A stretch of DNA of 64,000 nucleotides, from NCBI RefSeq assembly GCF_001552215.1, contig NZ_BCQT01000006.1, positions 1 to 64,000 of the forward strand, written 5' to 3'. Below are positions 1 to 8,493 of the stretch, piece by piece (within the stretch, counting starts at the first letter, position 1; the number at the start of each line of letters is the position of its first letter). The DNA is from Actinomadura macra NBRC 14102 (lineage in GTDB: Bacteria; Actinomycetota; Actinomycetes; Streptosporangiales; Streptosporangiaceae). A model generated the notes under the pieces. That model was not told where the DNA came from, did not search any database, and was given only the letters and a program-made list of their open reading frames with translations. The translations under genes and the position numbers were made by a program.

Positions 1-246
1 AATGGTGACACCAACCAGTGGGGCGGCATGGACACCGTCCTCTGCGTGAACAATCTGTCGCGATTCCCGCAGCCGGTGGAACTGGACCTGCGGCGCTTCC
101 GGGACTCGACCCCGATCGAATGCATGGGCGGCGTGCAGTTCCCCGCCATCGGAGAACTCCCCTACCTGCTGACGCTGCCGGGTCACGGGTTCTACTGGTT
201 CCTGCTCCCGCCGCCGCCCGAGGAGCGGGACGAAGGAGTGATGTAG
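1..246 (+). CDS. treS: Trehalose synthase / maltose alpha-D-glucosyltransferase, C-terminal end (partial)
   Basis: The reading frame is open from base 1 to a TAG at 244-246, so the gene begins before the window. The visible 81 residues end in the C-terminal beta-sandwich of TreS: the stretch VLCVNNLSRFPQPVELDL, then MGG, then FPAIGELPYLLTLPGHGFYWF, is characteristic of this family. TreS interconverts trehalose and maltose and, in the GlgE pathway, supplies maltose to the maltokinase. The stop lies 2 bases before the maltokinase ATG, which fits translational coupling in a treS-mak operon. The catalytic GH13 domain is outside the window, so activity cannot be judged here. Confidence 0.9.
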   Translation, partial: NGDTNQWGGMDTVLCVNNLSRFPQPVELDLRRFRDSTPIECMGGVQFPAIGELPYLLTLPGHGFYWFLLPPPPEERDEGVM

Positions 247-248
247 TC

Positions 249-1721
249 ATGCGGCCGCCCGACCGTTCCCTGACCCGGCTCCTGGCGGGATGGCTGCCCC
301 GGCAGCGGTGGTTCGGCGGCAAGGACAGCCCCATCGACGAGCTCACCATCGACACCTCGACCGAACTCGTCCCCGGCGACCCCGGCCTCCACCACCTCGT
401 CCTCGACGTCCGCCAGAACACCACCACCGACCACTACCAGCTCCTCCTCGGCATCCGCCGCCACCTGCCCGAGCGGCTGCGCCCGCACCAGATCGGGCAG
501 TTCGCCGGAGACACCCCCGGATACCTCTACGACGCGGCCCACGACCCGGAGCTCGCCCGCCCCCTGCTGACGCACATGGCCCGGGAGACGACCGTCGGCC
601 CGCTGCGGTTCCGCCACACGCCCGGCGCGGACATCCGGACGGACCTGGACGGAACGCCCGTCACAGCCGAGCAGAGCAACACGTCCCTGGTCTTCGGCGG
701 GACGTACATCTGCAAGCTCTTCCGGCGCCTGTCCCCCGGCGTGAACCCCGACCTGGAGGTCAACCTCGCCCTGTCGCGCGAGGGCTGCACGCACGTCCCG
801 GCCGTGCACGGCTGGATCGAGATGGAGCCGCCGGACGGTGCGGGCGGCGAGCCCATCACCCTCGCGCTGCTCTCGGAGTTCCTGCGCACCGGGACGGACG
901 GCTGGCGACTCGCGCTCACCAGCGTCCGCGACTGGTTCGCCCAACCCGAGCCGCTGCACGCCCCGCCCGGCTCTCCCGCCGCGCCACCGGGCCCGGCCGG
1001 CGCGCTGACGGTGGGCGACGCGGCGGCGGCCGGAGGCGACTTCGCCGCGGAGGCGGAACGGCTCGGCGCGGCCACCGCGCAAGTGCATCGCGACCTCGCG
1101 GCGGCGTTCGGTGTGACGCGAGCGGCGGCGGACGATCTGCGCGCGATGGCCCGAGGGATGGCCGCGCAGCTCGATCGGGTCGGTGCCGCCGTCCCCGAGC
1201 TGCGCCCGCACGCCCCGGCGATCCGCGCGGTGTTCGACCGGCTCGCGGCGAGCGACGACCCGCTGCCGGTGCAGCGCGTCCACGGCGACTACCACCTCGG
1301 CCAGGTCATGCGGACCGAGTCCGGCTGGGTGCTGCTGGACTTCGAGGGCGAGCCGGCCCGGACCCCCGCCGAGCGGCGCGCCCCCGCGCACCCGCTCCGC
1401 GACGTCGCCGGGATGCTGCGCTCGTTCGAGTACGCCGCGCGGTTCCTGCTGGCCGGAGGTGACGAGATGCCCCCGGAGTCGGCGGACGTGCTGGAGCGGC
1501 GCGCCCAGGTGTGGGCGGAGCGCAACCGGGCGGCGTTCTGCGCCGGGTACGCGGCGGCCGGCGGTCCCGACCCGGCCGCGCACACGGCGCTGGTGCGGGC
1601 GTTCGAGCTGGACAAGGCGGTGTACGAGGTCCGGTACGAGGCGCGGAACCGGCCGTCCTGGCTGCCGGTCCCGCTCCGTTCCCTGGAGCGCCTGGCGGGC
1701 GGTCAGAGGTCGATCGAGTAG
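249..1721 (+). CDS. mak: Maltokinase (maltose 1-phosphotransferase)
   Basis: ATP-dependent phosphorylation of maltose to maltose 1-phosphate, the donor for GlgE in alpha-glucan synthesis. The 490-residue product starts MRPPDRSLTRLL; the N-terminal cap has the family motif RQRWFGGK. The C-terminal kinase lobe has the APH-like catalytic loop HGDYHLGQV (His345, Asp347) and the metal-binding LLDFEGEP (Asp364). The ATG at 249 is chosen because it directly follows the treS stop; an open frame further upstream is only the shadow of treS. The 3' end overlaps the convergent GntR gene by 19 bases. In many actinomycetes glgB follows mak directly; here a regulator on the other strand and a small ORF lie between them. 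Confidence 0.95.
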   Translation: MRPPDRSLTRLLAGWLPRQRWFGGKDSPIDELTIDTSTELVPGDPGLHHLVLDVRQNTTTDHYQLLLGIRRHLPERLRPHQIGQFAGDTPGYLYDAAHDPELARPLLTHMARETTVGPLRFRHTPGADIRTDLDGTPVTAEQSNTSLVFGGTYICKLFRRLSPGVNPDLEVNLALSREGCTHVPAVHGWIEMEPPDGAGGEPITLALLSEFLRTGTDGWRLALTSVRDWFAQPEPLHAPPGSPAAPPGPAGALTVGDAAAAGGDFAAEAERLGAATAQVHRDLAAAFGVTRAAADDLRAMARGMAAQLDRVGAAVPELRPHAPAIRAVFDRLAASDDPLPVQRVHGDYHLGQVMRTESGWVLLDFEGEPARTPAERRAPAHPLRDVAGMLRSFEYAARFLLAGGDEMPPESADVLERRAQVWAERNRAAFCAGYAAAGGPDPAAHTALVRAFELDKAVYEVRYEARNRPSWLPVPLRSLERLAGGQRSIE

Positions 1722-2461
1722 TCGAGGATGACGCGGTCGGCGGGCAGGACGATGTCGCGGCACACCTCCATGACGCCGGCACCCGCCAGCATCCGGCGGG
1801 TGATGGCGAGGACGGGGACGCCGCCGGTCATACGGAGCGCTTCGGCCTCCTCGGGTGTCGGCATGCGCGAGCGGACGGCCTCCTCCACCCGTGTCGGCGG
1901 GTGGCCGAGGTAGGCCAGCTGCGCGAGCGTCCCGCCGGGCCACGGCTCGCGCCCCGGGTCGGAGATGGGAGTATCGCCGACGAGATCCCAGGGCAGGAAG
2001 TTGACGGAGATCTGCTGCGGCTCTCCGCGAGCGTAGAAGACGAACCGGCGGCGCAGCAGTTCGGTGCCGGTGGGCAGCTCGAAGAGCGCGCCCAGGTCGT
2101 CGTCGGCGCGCACGCGGGTGAACTCCTTGTCGAGGCGGTACTCCTCCCAGGTGATCCGCTGGTCCCGGGTGAAGGTCGTCTCGGGCACGGCCATCGGCCT
2201 GGTCACGGCACGGTAGCGGTCCATCGCGACGCGGCGCGCCGGCGGGATGACCCGCACGACGGTGCCACCGCCGCGGCGGGTCTCGACGAGCCCTTGCTGG
2301 CGGAGCAGCGCGATGGCCTGGCGCACGACGATCTCCGAGACACCGTGCATCTCGCACAGCTCCGCCATGGTCGGCAGCCGGGATCCTTGCGGAAGGCTGC
2401 CACCCCGTATCCCCTCTCGCAGCGTGTCGGCGATGCGCAGGTAGGCGGGACGGTCCGACAC
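1703..2461 (-). CDS. GntR-family regulator (HutC/UTRA type)
   Basis: Transcription factor with an N-terminal winged helix (about residues 5-70; RIADTLREGI, then GSRLPTMAELCEMHGVS and VVRQAIALLRQQGLV) and a C-terminal UTRA effector domain (about 90-250). A GTG at 2470 is also in frame, but GGAGG sits about 8 bases upstream of the second GTG at 2461 and directly abuts the first, so 2461 is preferred; this gives 252 residues. It points away from the small ORF at 2700 and converges with mak. Its position between mak and glgB suggests control of alpha-glucan metabolism or of the divergent small gene, but no effector can be read from sequence. Direct repeats lie just upstream. Confidence 0.85.
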   Translation of the reverse strand: MSDRPAYLRIADTLREGIRGGSLPQGSRLPTMAELCEMHGVSEIVVRQAIALLRQQGLVETRRGGGTVVRVIPPARRVAMDRYRAVTRPMAVPETTFTRDQRITWEEYRLDKEFTRVRADDDLGALFELPTGTELLRRRFVFYARGEPQQISVNFLPWDLVGDTPISDPGREPWPGGTLAQLAYLGHPPTRVEEAVRSRMPTPEEAEALRMTGGVPVLAITRRMLAGAGVMEVCRDIVLPADRVILDYSIDL

Positions 2462-2480
2462 CGGCGTCACCTCCCCTTCG

Positions 2481-2516
2481 TTTCGGGCGCTGTTTCGGGC
2501 GCTGTTCCCGGCGCGG
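2481..2516. repeat. Tandem 12-bp direct repeats upstream of the GntR gene
   Basis: Two perfect copies of TTTCGGGCGCTG (2481-2492 and 2493-2504) are followed by a degenerate third (2505-2516). They sit 20-55 bases before the GntR start, in the probable leader or promoter. They could be binding sites for a regulator or a simple slippage product; sequence alone does not decide. Confidence 0.6.
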
Positions 2517-2614
2517 CCCCCCGTGTACGGCCCCCGTGATTCGACGCGGCGTTCGATCCTGACCCCGCCTCACACCCTCATCCATACCTTCTTCGCGCTA
2601 TCTCAAGAGAGACG

Positions 2615-2628
2615 GTCCGCTTACGGAC
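2615..2628. promoter_or_regulatory. Inverted repeat GTCCG-CTTA-CGGAC in divergent promoter region
   Basis: A 14-base inverted repeat with 5-base arms lies between the GntR gene and the small ORF at 2700. A TTGACA at 2632-2637 follows, but no well-spaced -10 is obvious; TATACA at 2663 is 25 bases away. A near-identical 14-mer (one base different) occurs at 36673-36686 upstream of the sigma-like gene. It is a plausible operator, unproven. Confidence 0.35.
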
Positions 2629-2699
2629 AGCTTGACACCTCTTAGACCGAGTAAGACTTTTGTATACAGAAGAGCCGCCTCGGGGAAAGGACGACCTTG

Positions 2700-2909
2700 A
2701 TGGGCGACTTCGAGGATCAGAAGACGGCCATCGAGAGCGACTTCCCCGGCTGGCAGGTGTGGCGCAGCGATGCCGGCCGCTGGTACGCCACCCGCAGCAC
2801 CGACCTGACGGACGCCCAACTCCAGGCGGGATACGCGATGACGGTGGCCGCGGACGACGCGGCCGGGCTGCGCGAGCTCCTGGCGGACCAGGCGCGCGAG
2901 GACCGGTGA
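2700..2909 (+). CDS. Small hypothetical protein (69 aa)
   Basis: Product unknown. The 69-residue acidic protein begins MGDFEDQKTAIESDFPGW and has a tryptophan-rich N-terminal half (FPGWQVWRSDAGRWYA) followed by a helical C-terminus (AAGLRELLADQAREDR). The ATG at 2700 has AAAGGA at 2686-2691, an 8-base spacer; the TTG just before it is less likely. It diverges from the GntR gene and could be its target. Small proteins of this Trp/Tyr-Arg pattern occur in actinomycetes next to GntR regulators, but I assign no function. Confidence 0.6.
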   Translation: MGDFEDQKTAIESDFPGWQVWRSDAGRWYATRSTDLTDAQLQAGYAMTVAADDAAGLRELLADQAREDR

Positions 2910-3276
2910 GGCAGTGATGAGAGCCGCCGCGCGGTCCGGTTCGCACGCGGGAACGGGCACAGACAGGACGAACCGATACGGAAGGTACCTCTGGCGCTGA
3001 GGTGACACAGGAATGGAGGCCAGGGTGGTGGGGTCGATGTCACCCCTGGGCTCAGGAGACGTGACCGCATGGGCGACGCGTTCCGCGCGACCCCCCATCA
3101 AGAGTCGTGGCGCCCGTGCGGTCGCAACACCGGCCCCTGATCCACCACCGGTGACCCGCGTCACCTGAACAAACCGCAATCTCCTGGAAACAGGTCGCCC
3201 TCTCGCGTGAAACGTGCGGATCTCCGGGCACTCCTACTGAGGAACTGCCATCAGTGGACGAGGAGGCCATGACGTC
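2910..3276. other. Intergenic region before glgB
   Basis: No gene is supported in these 367 bases; the open frames crossing it lack ribosome binding sites and domain similarity. It contains the inverted repeat listed at 3150-3165 and a weak hairpin (CCAGGG at 3020-3025 with CCCTGG at 3044-3049). It presumably holds the glgB promoter, because the mak transcript is interrupted by the opposing GntR gene. Confidence 0.5.
3150..3165. promoter_or_regulatory. Inverted repeat GGTGAC-CCGC-GTCACC upstream of glgB
   Basis: Six-base perfect arms with a 4-base spacer, ending 111 bases before the glgB ATG. The size and symmetry suit a dimeric repressor site. No regulator can be assigned. Confidence 0.35.
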
Positions 3277-5550
3277 ATGGCACGGGTGACGCGCGCGGAG
3301 ATCGATCGGCTCGTCGGAGGCGACCATCACGATCCGCACGGCATCCTCGGAGCCCATCCCGACGAGAGTGGCGTGACCGTGCGGGCGCTGAGGCCGCTCG
3401 CCGAACGGGTCGAGATCGTTCTGCCGAACGGCGACCGACATCCGCTCCGCCACGTCCACGAGGGCGTCTTCGCGCACACGCTGCCGGAGGGCGCCTCGCT
3501 CGCCGGTGACAGCGAGGACGATCCGCCCCTCGCGGTGCCCGACTACCGGCTCGCCGTGACGTACGGGGACGGCGTCGAGACCATCCAGGACGACCCGTAC
3601 CGCCACCTTCCGACCCTCGGCGAGCTCGACCTCCACCTGATCAGCGAGGGACGGCACGAGGAGCTGTGGCGGGCACTCGGCGCGCGGGTCCGCACCTACG
3701 CCTCCGCGTTCGGCCCGGTCAACGGGGTCGGTTTCGCGGTGTGGGCACCGACCGCACGCGGTGTCCGGGTCGTGGGCGACTTCAACCACTGGGACGGCCG
3801 CGCCCACCCGATGCGCTCGCTGGGCTCCACCGGCGTCTGGGAGCTGTTCGTCCCGGGCGTCGGCGACGGCGTGTGCTACAAGTTCGAGATCCTCGGCGCG
3901 GACGGCGTGTGGCGCGCCAAGGCCGACCCGCTCGCGCAGGCCACCGAACACCCTCCGGCGACCGCGTCACGCGTGTTCACCTCCTCCTACGAATGGAGGG
4001 ACGACGCGTGGATGGACGGCCGCAAGGGAAACGACTGGCTGCATGAGCCGATGAGCGCGTACGAGGTGCACCTCGGTTCGTGGCGGCCCGGCCTCGGCTA
4101 CCGGGAACTGGCCGAGGAACTGACCGCGTACGTGAAGGACATGGGCTTCACGCATGTGGAGCTGATGCCCGTCGCCGAGCACCCGTACGGGCCGTCCTGG
4201 GGCTACCAGGTGACGTCCTACTACGCGCCGACCTCGCGGTTCGGGAGCCCGGACGACTTCCGGCACCTGGTCGACGAACTGCACCGGGCCGGCATCGGCG
4301 TGATCATGGACTGGGTGCCCGCGCACTTCCCCAAGGACGAGTGGGCGCTCGCGCGCTTTGACGGCACCGCCCTCTACGAGCACGACGACCCCACCCGCGG
4401 CGAGCACCCCGACTGGGGCACGCTCGTCTTCAACTTCGGTCGCGCCGAGGTCCGCAACTTCCTGGTCGCCAACGCCTCGTTCTGGCTGGAGGAGTTCCAC
4501 ATCGACGGGCTGCGCGTCGACGCGGTGGCCTCCATGCTGTACCTGGACTACTCCCGCAACGAGGGCGAATGGTCGCCGAACATCTACGGCGGGCGGGAGA
4601 ACCTGGAGGCCATCTCGTTCCTCCAGGAGATGAACGCGACCGTCTACAAGCGCAATCCGGGCATCGTGACGATCGCCGAGGAGTCCACGGCGTGGCCAGG
4701 CGTCTCCCGTCCCACCCATCTCGGCGGGCTCGGCTTCGGCTTCAAATGGAACATGGGCTGGATGCACGACACGCTCGAATACCTGCGCCACGAGCCCGTC
4801 TTCCGGCACTACCACCACAACGAGATCACGTTCTCGATGGTGTACGCGTTCTCCGAGAACTACGTCCTGCCGCTGTCGCACGACGAGGTGGTGCACGGCA
4901 AGGGCTCACTGCTCAGCAAGATGCCGGGCGACACCTGGCAGCAGTTCGCCGGGCTCCGCGCCCTGCTCGCCTACATGTGGTCCCACCCGGGCAAGCAACT
5001 GCTGTTCATGGGCCAGGAGTTCGGCCAGGGCGCCGAATGGGCCGAGGAGCGCCCCCTGGACTGGTGGCTCCTGGAGAACGCCGCCGAGGGCGCCCTCCAC
5101 CTCGGGCTCCAGAAGCTCGTCCGCGAGATGAACCGCGCCTACAAGGCGGAGCCCGCACTGTGGACGCGCGACAGCGACCACGAGGGCTTCCGCTGGATCG
5201 ACGGCAACGATGCGAGCGGCAACACCCTGTCCTACGTGCGGTACGGGACGGCCGAGACCGGTGATCCCCCCGCCCTCGCCTGCGTCGTCAACTTCGCGGG
5301 TAACCCGCACGAGGACTACCGGCTCGGCCTCCCCTACGAGGGCGGCTGGCGCGAGGTCCTCAACACCGACGCCTATGAGTACGGCGGCAGCGGCGTCGGC
5401 AACCTCGGCCGTGTCGAGGCGACGGCCGAACCCTGGCACGGCCTCCCCGCCTCCGCCGTCCTCCGCATCCCGCCCCTGGGCGCCATATGGCTGGCGCCTT
5501 CGGATTCGATCCCGGCCCAAGAGGGCTCGCCTGGCGGCTCGCCCCCCTGA
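3277..5550 (+). CDS. glgB: 1,4-alpha-glucan branching enzyme
   Basis: GH13 enzyme that introduces alpha-1,6 branches into glycogen or alpha-glucan. In the 757-residue product an N-terminal CBM48 module is followed by the catalytic barrel. Visible active-site segments are the nucleophile Asp415 in [10 protein letters not shown], the acid/base Glu469 in [10 protein letters not shown] and Asp536 in [10 protein letters not shown]; the C-terminal beta domain follows. The ATG at 3277 has AGGAGG at 3261-3266. The last dozen or so residues ([12 protein letters not shown]) are encoded by a dispersed terminator-like repeat (5509-5576), so the native C-terminus was probably altered by that element. Together with treS and mak it forms the polymer-building end of the GlgE pathway. 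Confidence 0.96.
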   Translation: MARVTRAEIDRLVGGDHHDPHGILGAHPDESGVTVRALRPLAERVEIVLPNGDRHPLRHVHEGVFAHTLPEGASLAGDSEDDPPLAVPDYRLAVTYGDGVETIQDDPYRHLPTLGELDLHLISEGRHEELWRALGARVRTYASAFGPVNGVGFAVWAPTARGVRVVGDFNHWDGRAHPMRSLGSTGVWELFVPGVGDGVCYKFEILGADGVWRAKADPLAQATEHPPATASRVFTSSYEWRDDAWMDGRKGNDWLHEPMSAYEVHLGSWRPGLGYRELAEELTAYVKDMGFTHVELMPVAEHPYGPSWGYQVTSYYAPTSRFGSPDDFRHLVDELHRAGIGVIMDWVPAHFPKDEWALARFDGTALYEHDDPTRGEHPDWGTLVFNFGRAEVRNFLVANASFWLEEFHIDGLRVDAVASMLYLDYSRNEGEWSPNIYGGRENLEAISFLQEMNATVYKRNPGIVTIAEESTAWPGVSRPTHLGGLGFGFKWNMGWMHDTLEYLRHEPVFRHYHHNEITFSMVYAFSENYVLPLSHDEVVHGKGSLLSKMPGDTWQQFAGLRALLAYMWSHPGKQLLFMGQEFGQGAEWAEERPLDWWLLENAAEGALHLGLQKLVREMNRAYKAEPALWTRDSDHEGFRWIDGNDASGNTLSYVRYGTAETGDPPALACVVNFAGNPHEDYRLGLPYEGGWREVLNTDAYEYGGSGVGNLGRVEATAEPWHGLPASAVLRIPPLGAIWLAPSDSIPAQEGSPGGSPP

Positions 5551-5576
5551 CCGTGCTTGGGCGAGCGCTACAGCGC
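5509..5576 (+). repeat. Dispersed terminator-like element, copy 1 (overlaps glgB stop)
   Basis: About 68 bases that recur, reverse-complemented and with roughly eight mismatches, at 26276-26343. Each copy contains GCTCGCCC and GGGCGAGC arms (here 5537-5544 and 5559-5566) enclosing a 14-base loop. Both copies lie at the 3' end of a gene in the same orientation as that gene. This copy supplies the end of the glgB reading frame and its TGA. A role as transcription terminator or RNA 3'-end stabiliser is inferred. Confidence 0.7.
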
Positions 5577-5639
5577 GTGGGGGCGGAGGTCGCTGGATCT
5601 GAGCTCCGTGGGGGTGGGCCGGGCGAATAGGGTGACGGG

Positions 5640-6005
5640 ATGATCGCCGCCCAGCGCCTGCATATCGTTCCATCCCAGTTCATGGTGGAGCACCTGCCGA
5701 ACGCGACGTTCCCCGAGGACGATGAATGGATCGCGCTCGTGCGGGCACCCGAGGGCCTCACCGTCGTCCGGGACGCCTCGCCGTTCGCGGAGGCGGAGCG
5801 GTGGATCGGCTTCTACGGCGACGCGGGCCACGGCCTGGACACCCCCGGGATGCTGGCGGCGATCGTCGGCCCCCTGGCCGAGGCGGGCGTGCCGGTGTTC
5901 GTCGCGTCCACCTACCACGCCGACCTGGTGCTGGTCCCCGAACATCGGCTGAAGCACGCCACCGACACCCTCACGGACGCCGGTCACCGCGTCACGGCTC
6001 CCTGA
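5640..6005 (+). CDS. ACT-domain protein (ACT_7 / CASTOR-like)
   Basis: A 121-residue protein that matches the pattern of small bacterial paired-ACT proteins: EWIALVRAPEGLTVV followed by GLDTPGMLAAIVGPL, AEAGVPVFVASTYHADLVLV and a final helix EHRLKHATDTL. ACT domains bind amino acids and regulate partners; the ligand and partner are unknown here. The ATG at 5640 has only a weak Shine-Dalgarno (GGGTGACGGG). It runs tail to tail with the Nudix-NYN gene, 3 bases apart. Confidence 0.75.
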   Translation: MIAAQRLHIVPSQFMVEHLPNATFPEDDEWIALVRAPEGLTVVRDASPFAEAERWIGFYGDAGHGLDTPGMLAAIVGPLAEAGVPVFVASTYHADLVLVPEHRLKHATDTLTDAGHRVTAP

Positions 6006-6008
6006 CGG

Positions 6009-6869
6009 TCAGGGGAGGCGGTCGAGGAGCCAGCGGGGACCGGTGACGGCGGCGCCGGCACCCTCACAGCGGGCGCGGAGCCCCCGGTCGGCCGTCACGA
6101 CCAGGTGGACGGTGTCCGGGCGCGGGTCGGTGAGCAGGCCGACGATATGGTCATCACCGCTGCCGGGCGCCGCGACGACGCTCACGCCGTCCCCCTGCTC
6201 GTCGGCCACCTTCCGCGCCGCGCCCTCGACCACCAGGACGACTTCCGGAAAAGCCTGGTCGTAGGAGACGAGCCCTCCTGGCACGCCCTGAACACCCCTG
6301 TTCAGCACCGAAAGCTCGTCACGAAGACGGGCGTTGGCGCCCGCACGGTCCTTCCACCAGCCGTCCGCGCGCGCGCCGACGACGTTCGCCGCGTCCACGA
6401 CGAGGACGAGCTTCTTCATCGCGTCCTGAAGGCGGGGCCAAGAACGGGCGAACGGCGCGAACAGTTTGCGCTCCTCGACCTCCTCGGCGCGCACCCACTC
6501 GGCCCTGCGCGTCTCCCGTGACGCCGGTTCTACATGGACCCGCTCGGGCACGGCGGCCGTCACGGACGTGAACGACCAGCCGCCGTGATCCTCGACGCTG
6601 GTGCCCTGCACGTCCACGTCCCCGGGCGCGAGCGTGCACTCCTCGGACGTCTCCCGGAGCGCGCCGGTCACGGGGTCTTCATGGCTGTGCAGCGCGCCAC
6701 CGAACATGCCCCACGTGCCGCCGCCGAGCCCCCACCAGGCCCGCTGCTGGAGCAGCACCCAGACCTGCCCGTCCGTGTCGCGGTGGTAGGCCAGCAGCCC
6801 GGCGGCGCCGAACCGGCCCCAGTGTGTGTGGCCCTGCCCGCATCCGGCCCAGCCGTCGCCGTCTCCCAT
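6009..6869 (-). CDS. Nudix hydrolase fused to an NYN/PIN-like domain
   Basis: Two domains are visible in 286 residues. The N-terminal Nudix domain (about 15-150) carries the Nudix box GALHSHE, seven residues, then RETSEE, the diphosphate-hydrolysing metal site. The C-terminal part (about 155-286) starts LVLVVDAANVVG and has GSGDDHIVGLL and VVTADRGL, the three acidic clusters of NYN/PIN-like nucleases. The start at 6869 (MGDGDGWAG) is preferred; the open frame extends 26 residues further but lies in the promoter of the divergent kinase and is proline/arginine-rich. Probable roles are nucleotide clean-up or RNA processing; the substrate is unknown. Confidence 0.8.
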   Translation of the reverse strand: MGDGDGWAGCGQGHTHWGRFGAAGLLAYHRDTDGQVWVLLQQRAWWGLGGGTWGMFGGALHSHEDPVTGALRETSEECTLAPGDVDVQGTSVEDHGGWSFTSVTAAVPERVHVEPASRETRRAEWVRAEEVEERKLFAPFARSWPRLQDAMKKLVLVVDAANVVGARADGWWKDRAGANARLRDELSVLNRGVQGVPGGLVSYDQAFPEVVLVVEGAARKVADEQGDGVSVVAAPGSGDDHIVGLLTDPRPDTVHLVVTADRGLRARCEGAGAAVTGPRWLLDRLP

Positions 6870-6972
6870 GGGGCCGACGATATCCGCTGGACGATCCCAG
6901 TACGGTGGAGGCGTCGTTGGGGGGCGACGCCGGTGGACCCTGTCCATGTGAGACAGTCCCGAGGAGCCTGCA

Positions 6973-8415
6973 ATGCCCGTCCTGCCGCTGGATCACGACG
7001 ATCCCCGCGCCGCCGGCCGCTACCGGCTGACCGGCCGGCTCGGCGAGGGCGGTCAAGGCGTGGTGTACCTCGGGGAGGGGCCGTCCGGGGAACGCGTCGC
7101 GGTCAAGATGCTGAAGACCACCGATTCCTCGGCCCGCACGCGCTTCGCGCGGGAGATGCGCGCGGCCCAGCAGGTCGCCGCGTTCTGCACGGCGGCCATC
7201 CTCGATTCCTCGGCCGACGACGAGCTGCCCTACGTGGTCAGCGAGTTCATCGACGGGCCGTCCCTCCAGCAGCGCGTCCTGGAGCACGGGCCGCTGCGCG
7301 GCGGCGACCTGGAGCGGCTGGCGGTCAATACCGCGAGCGCGCTCGCCGCCATCCACGGCGCCGGGATCGTGCACCGCGACCTCAAGCCCGCGAACGTCCT
7401 GCTCGGCCCGGACGGGCCCCGCGTCGTCGACTTCGGCATCGCGCGTGCCATCGACGCCGAGACCCACACCCAGCTCGTCGGCACGCCTGCGTACTTCGCC
7501 CCCGAATGGCTGGACGGGCACCCTCCGACGGACCGCTCCGACGTGTTCGCCTGGGCGGGCACCATGGTGTACGCGGCCACCGGCCATCCGCCGTTCGGGC
7601 CGGCGACCAGCGTCCCGGCCACCCTGCACCGCATCGCCAACGGTGAACCCGACCTCGGCGGGGTGCCGCCGTCCCTGCTCCCGCTGCTCGCCGAGTGTCT
7701 CGCCAAGGACCCGTCCAGACGCCCCGCCGCCCGCGACCTGATGGTGCGGCTCGTCGACCCGTCCGCCGGTCCGCCCACCGTCCCGAACCCGATGGGCGCG
7801 CCGGTCCCGCCGCCGGGACACGGCATGCCGGGACTCCCACCGACCACGGACACCGCCGCCCCCGCGACGGCCCGCGGCCGCGGGCGGCTCGTCGCCGCCG
7901 CCGTCGCCCTGTGCCTCGTCGCGGCCGTGGCGGCGAGCGCGGCGGTGTACGTCCTGACAAAGGACGAAAAGGATTCGCCGTCACGGGCGGGCAGGCCGCC
8001 CAGCGCCACGGCCGGCCGGAACTCGACCACGCCGCCCACCGCCACGGCGGGGTCGACGGGCGGGCCGTCCTCGGCCGGCGGGGTTCCGGCCGGGTTCGAC
8101 GGGACCTGGAAGGGCACGCTGACGCAGACGGGCGGGATCACCATGGGCGACTCGTCCACGACCGCGACGGTGAAGCTGAAGGCGGGCACCAACGGGGGTA
8201 CCTCCGAATACGAGACGTGGGGCTGCCACGACACGCTCGTCGCCACCAGCGTGTCCGGGTCGACGGTCGTGTTCCAGGAGACTCCGCAGGACAGCAACGG
8301 GACGACCGGGTTCTGCATCGGCGGCACGGTGACGCTGAGACTGGTGTCCGGCACGCTGGAGTACACCTCGCCCGGCGTGGGGACGACCAGGGGAACGCTC
8401 CGCCGCGAAGGCTGA
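6973..8415 (+). CDS. Membrane-anchored serine/threonine protein kinase (PknB-like)
   Basis: Eukaryotic-type kinase of 480 residues. The cytoplasmic kinase domain (about 15-275) has the glycine loop GRLGEGGQGVVY, Lys45 in VAVKML, the catalytic loop HRDLKPANVLL (Asp136) and VVDFGIAR (Asp153). A proline-rich linker leads to one transmembrane helix at about 306-328, then a Ser/Thr-rich stretch and an extracellular C-terminal domain of about 110 residues with two cysteine pairs at most; no PASTA repeats are present. GAGGAG lies before the ATG. The extracellular domain is probably a sensor, ligand unknown. Confidence 0.9.
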   Translation: MPVLPLDHDDPRAAGRYRLTGRLGEGGQGVVYLGEGPSGERVAVKMLKTTDSSARTRFAREMRAAQQVAAFCTAAILDSSADDELPYVVSEFIDGPSLQQRVLEHGPLRGGDLERLAVNTASALAAIHGAGIVHRDLKPANVLLGPDGPRVVDFGIARAIDAETHTQLVGTPAYFAPEWLDGHPPTDRSDVFAWAGTMVYAATGHPPFGPATSVPATLHRIANGEPDLGGVPPSLLPLLAECLAKDPSRRPAARDLMVRLVDPSAGPPTVPNPMGAPVPPPGHGMPGLPPTTDTAAPATARGRGRLVAAAVALCLVAAVAASAAVYVLTKDEKDSPSRAGRPPSATAGRNSTTPPTATAGSTGGPSSAGGVPAGFDGTWKGTLTQTGGITMGDSSTTATVKLKAGTNGGTSEYETWGCHDTLVATSVSGSTVVFQETPQDSNGTTGFCIGGTVTLRLVSGTLEYTSPGVGTTRGTLRREG

Positions 8416-8493
8416 GCCCGTGACGAACCGCACAGTGCCGCCCGGTGCTCCGCGCGCATACGCTGCGGGGAGTCTCATGATCAGGGGGATCGA

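Noticed and set aside
192-2585. Minus-strand open frame of about 800 codons under mak
   Set aside because: It crosses mak and the GntR gene in the wrong frames and has the Arg/Gly/Ala bias of a shadow frame.
2632-2668. Sigma-70 promoter from TTGACA to TATACA
   Set aside because: The 25-base spacing is too long for a normal promoter; no better -10 is convincing, so no promoter is called.
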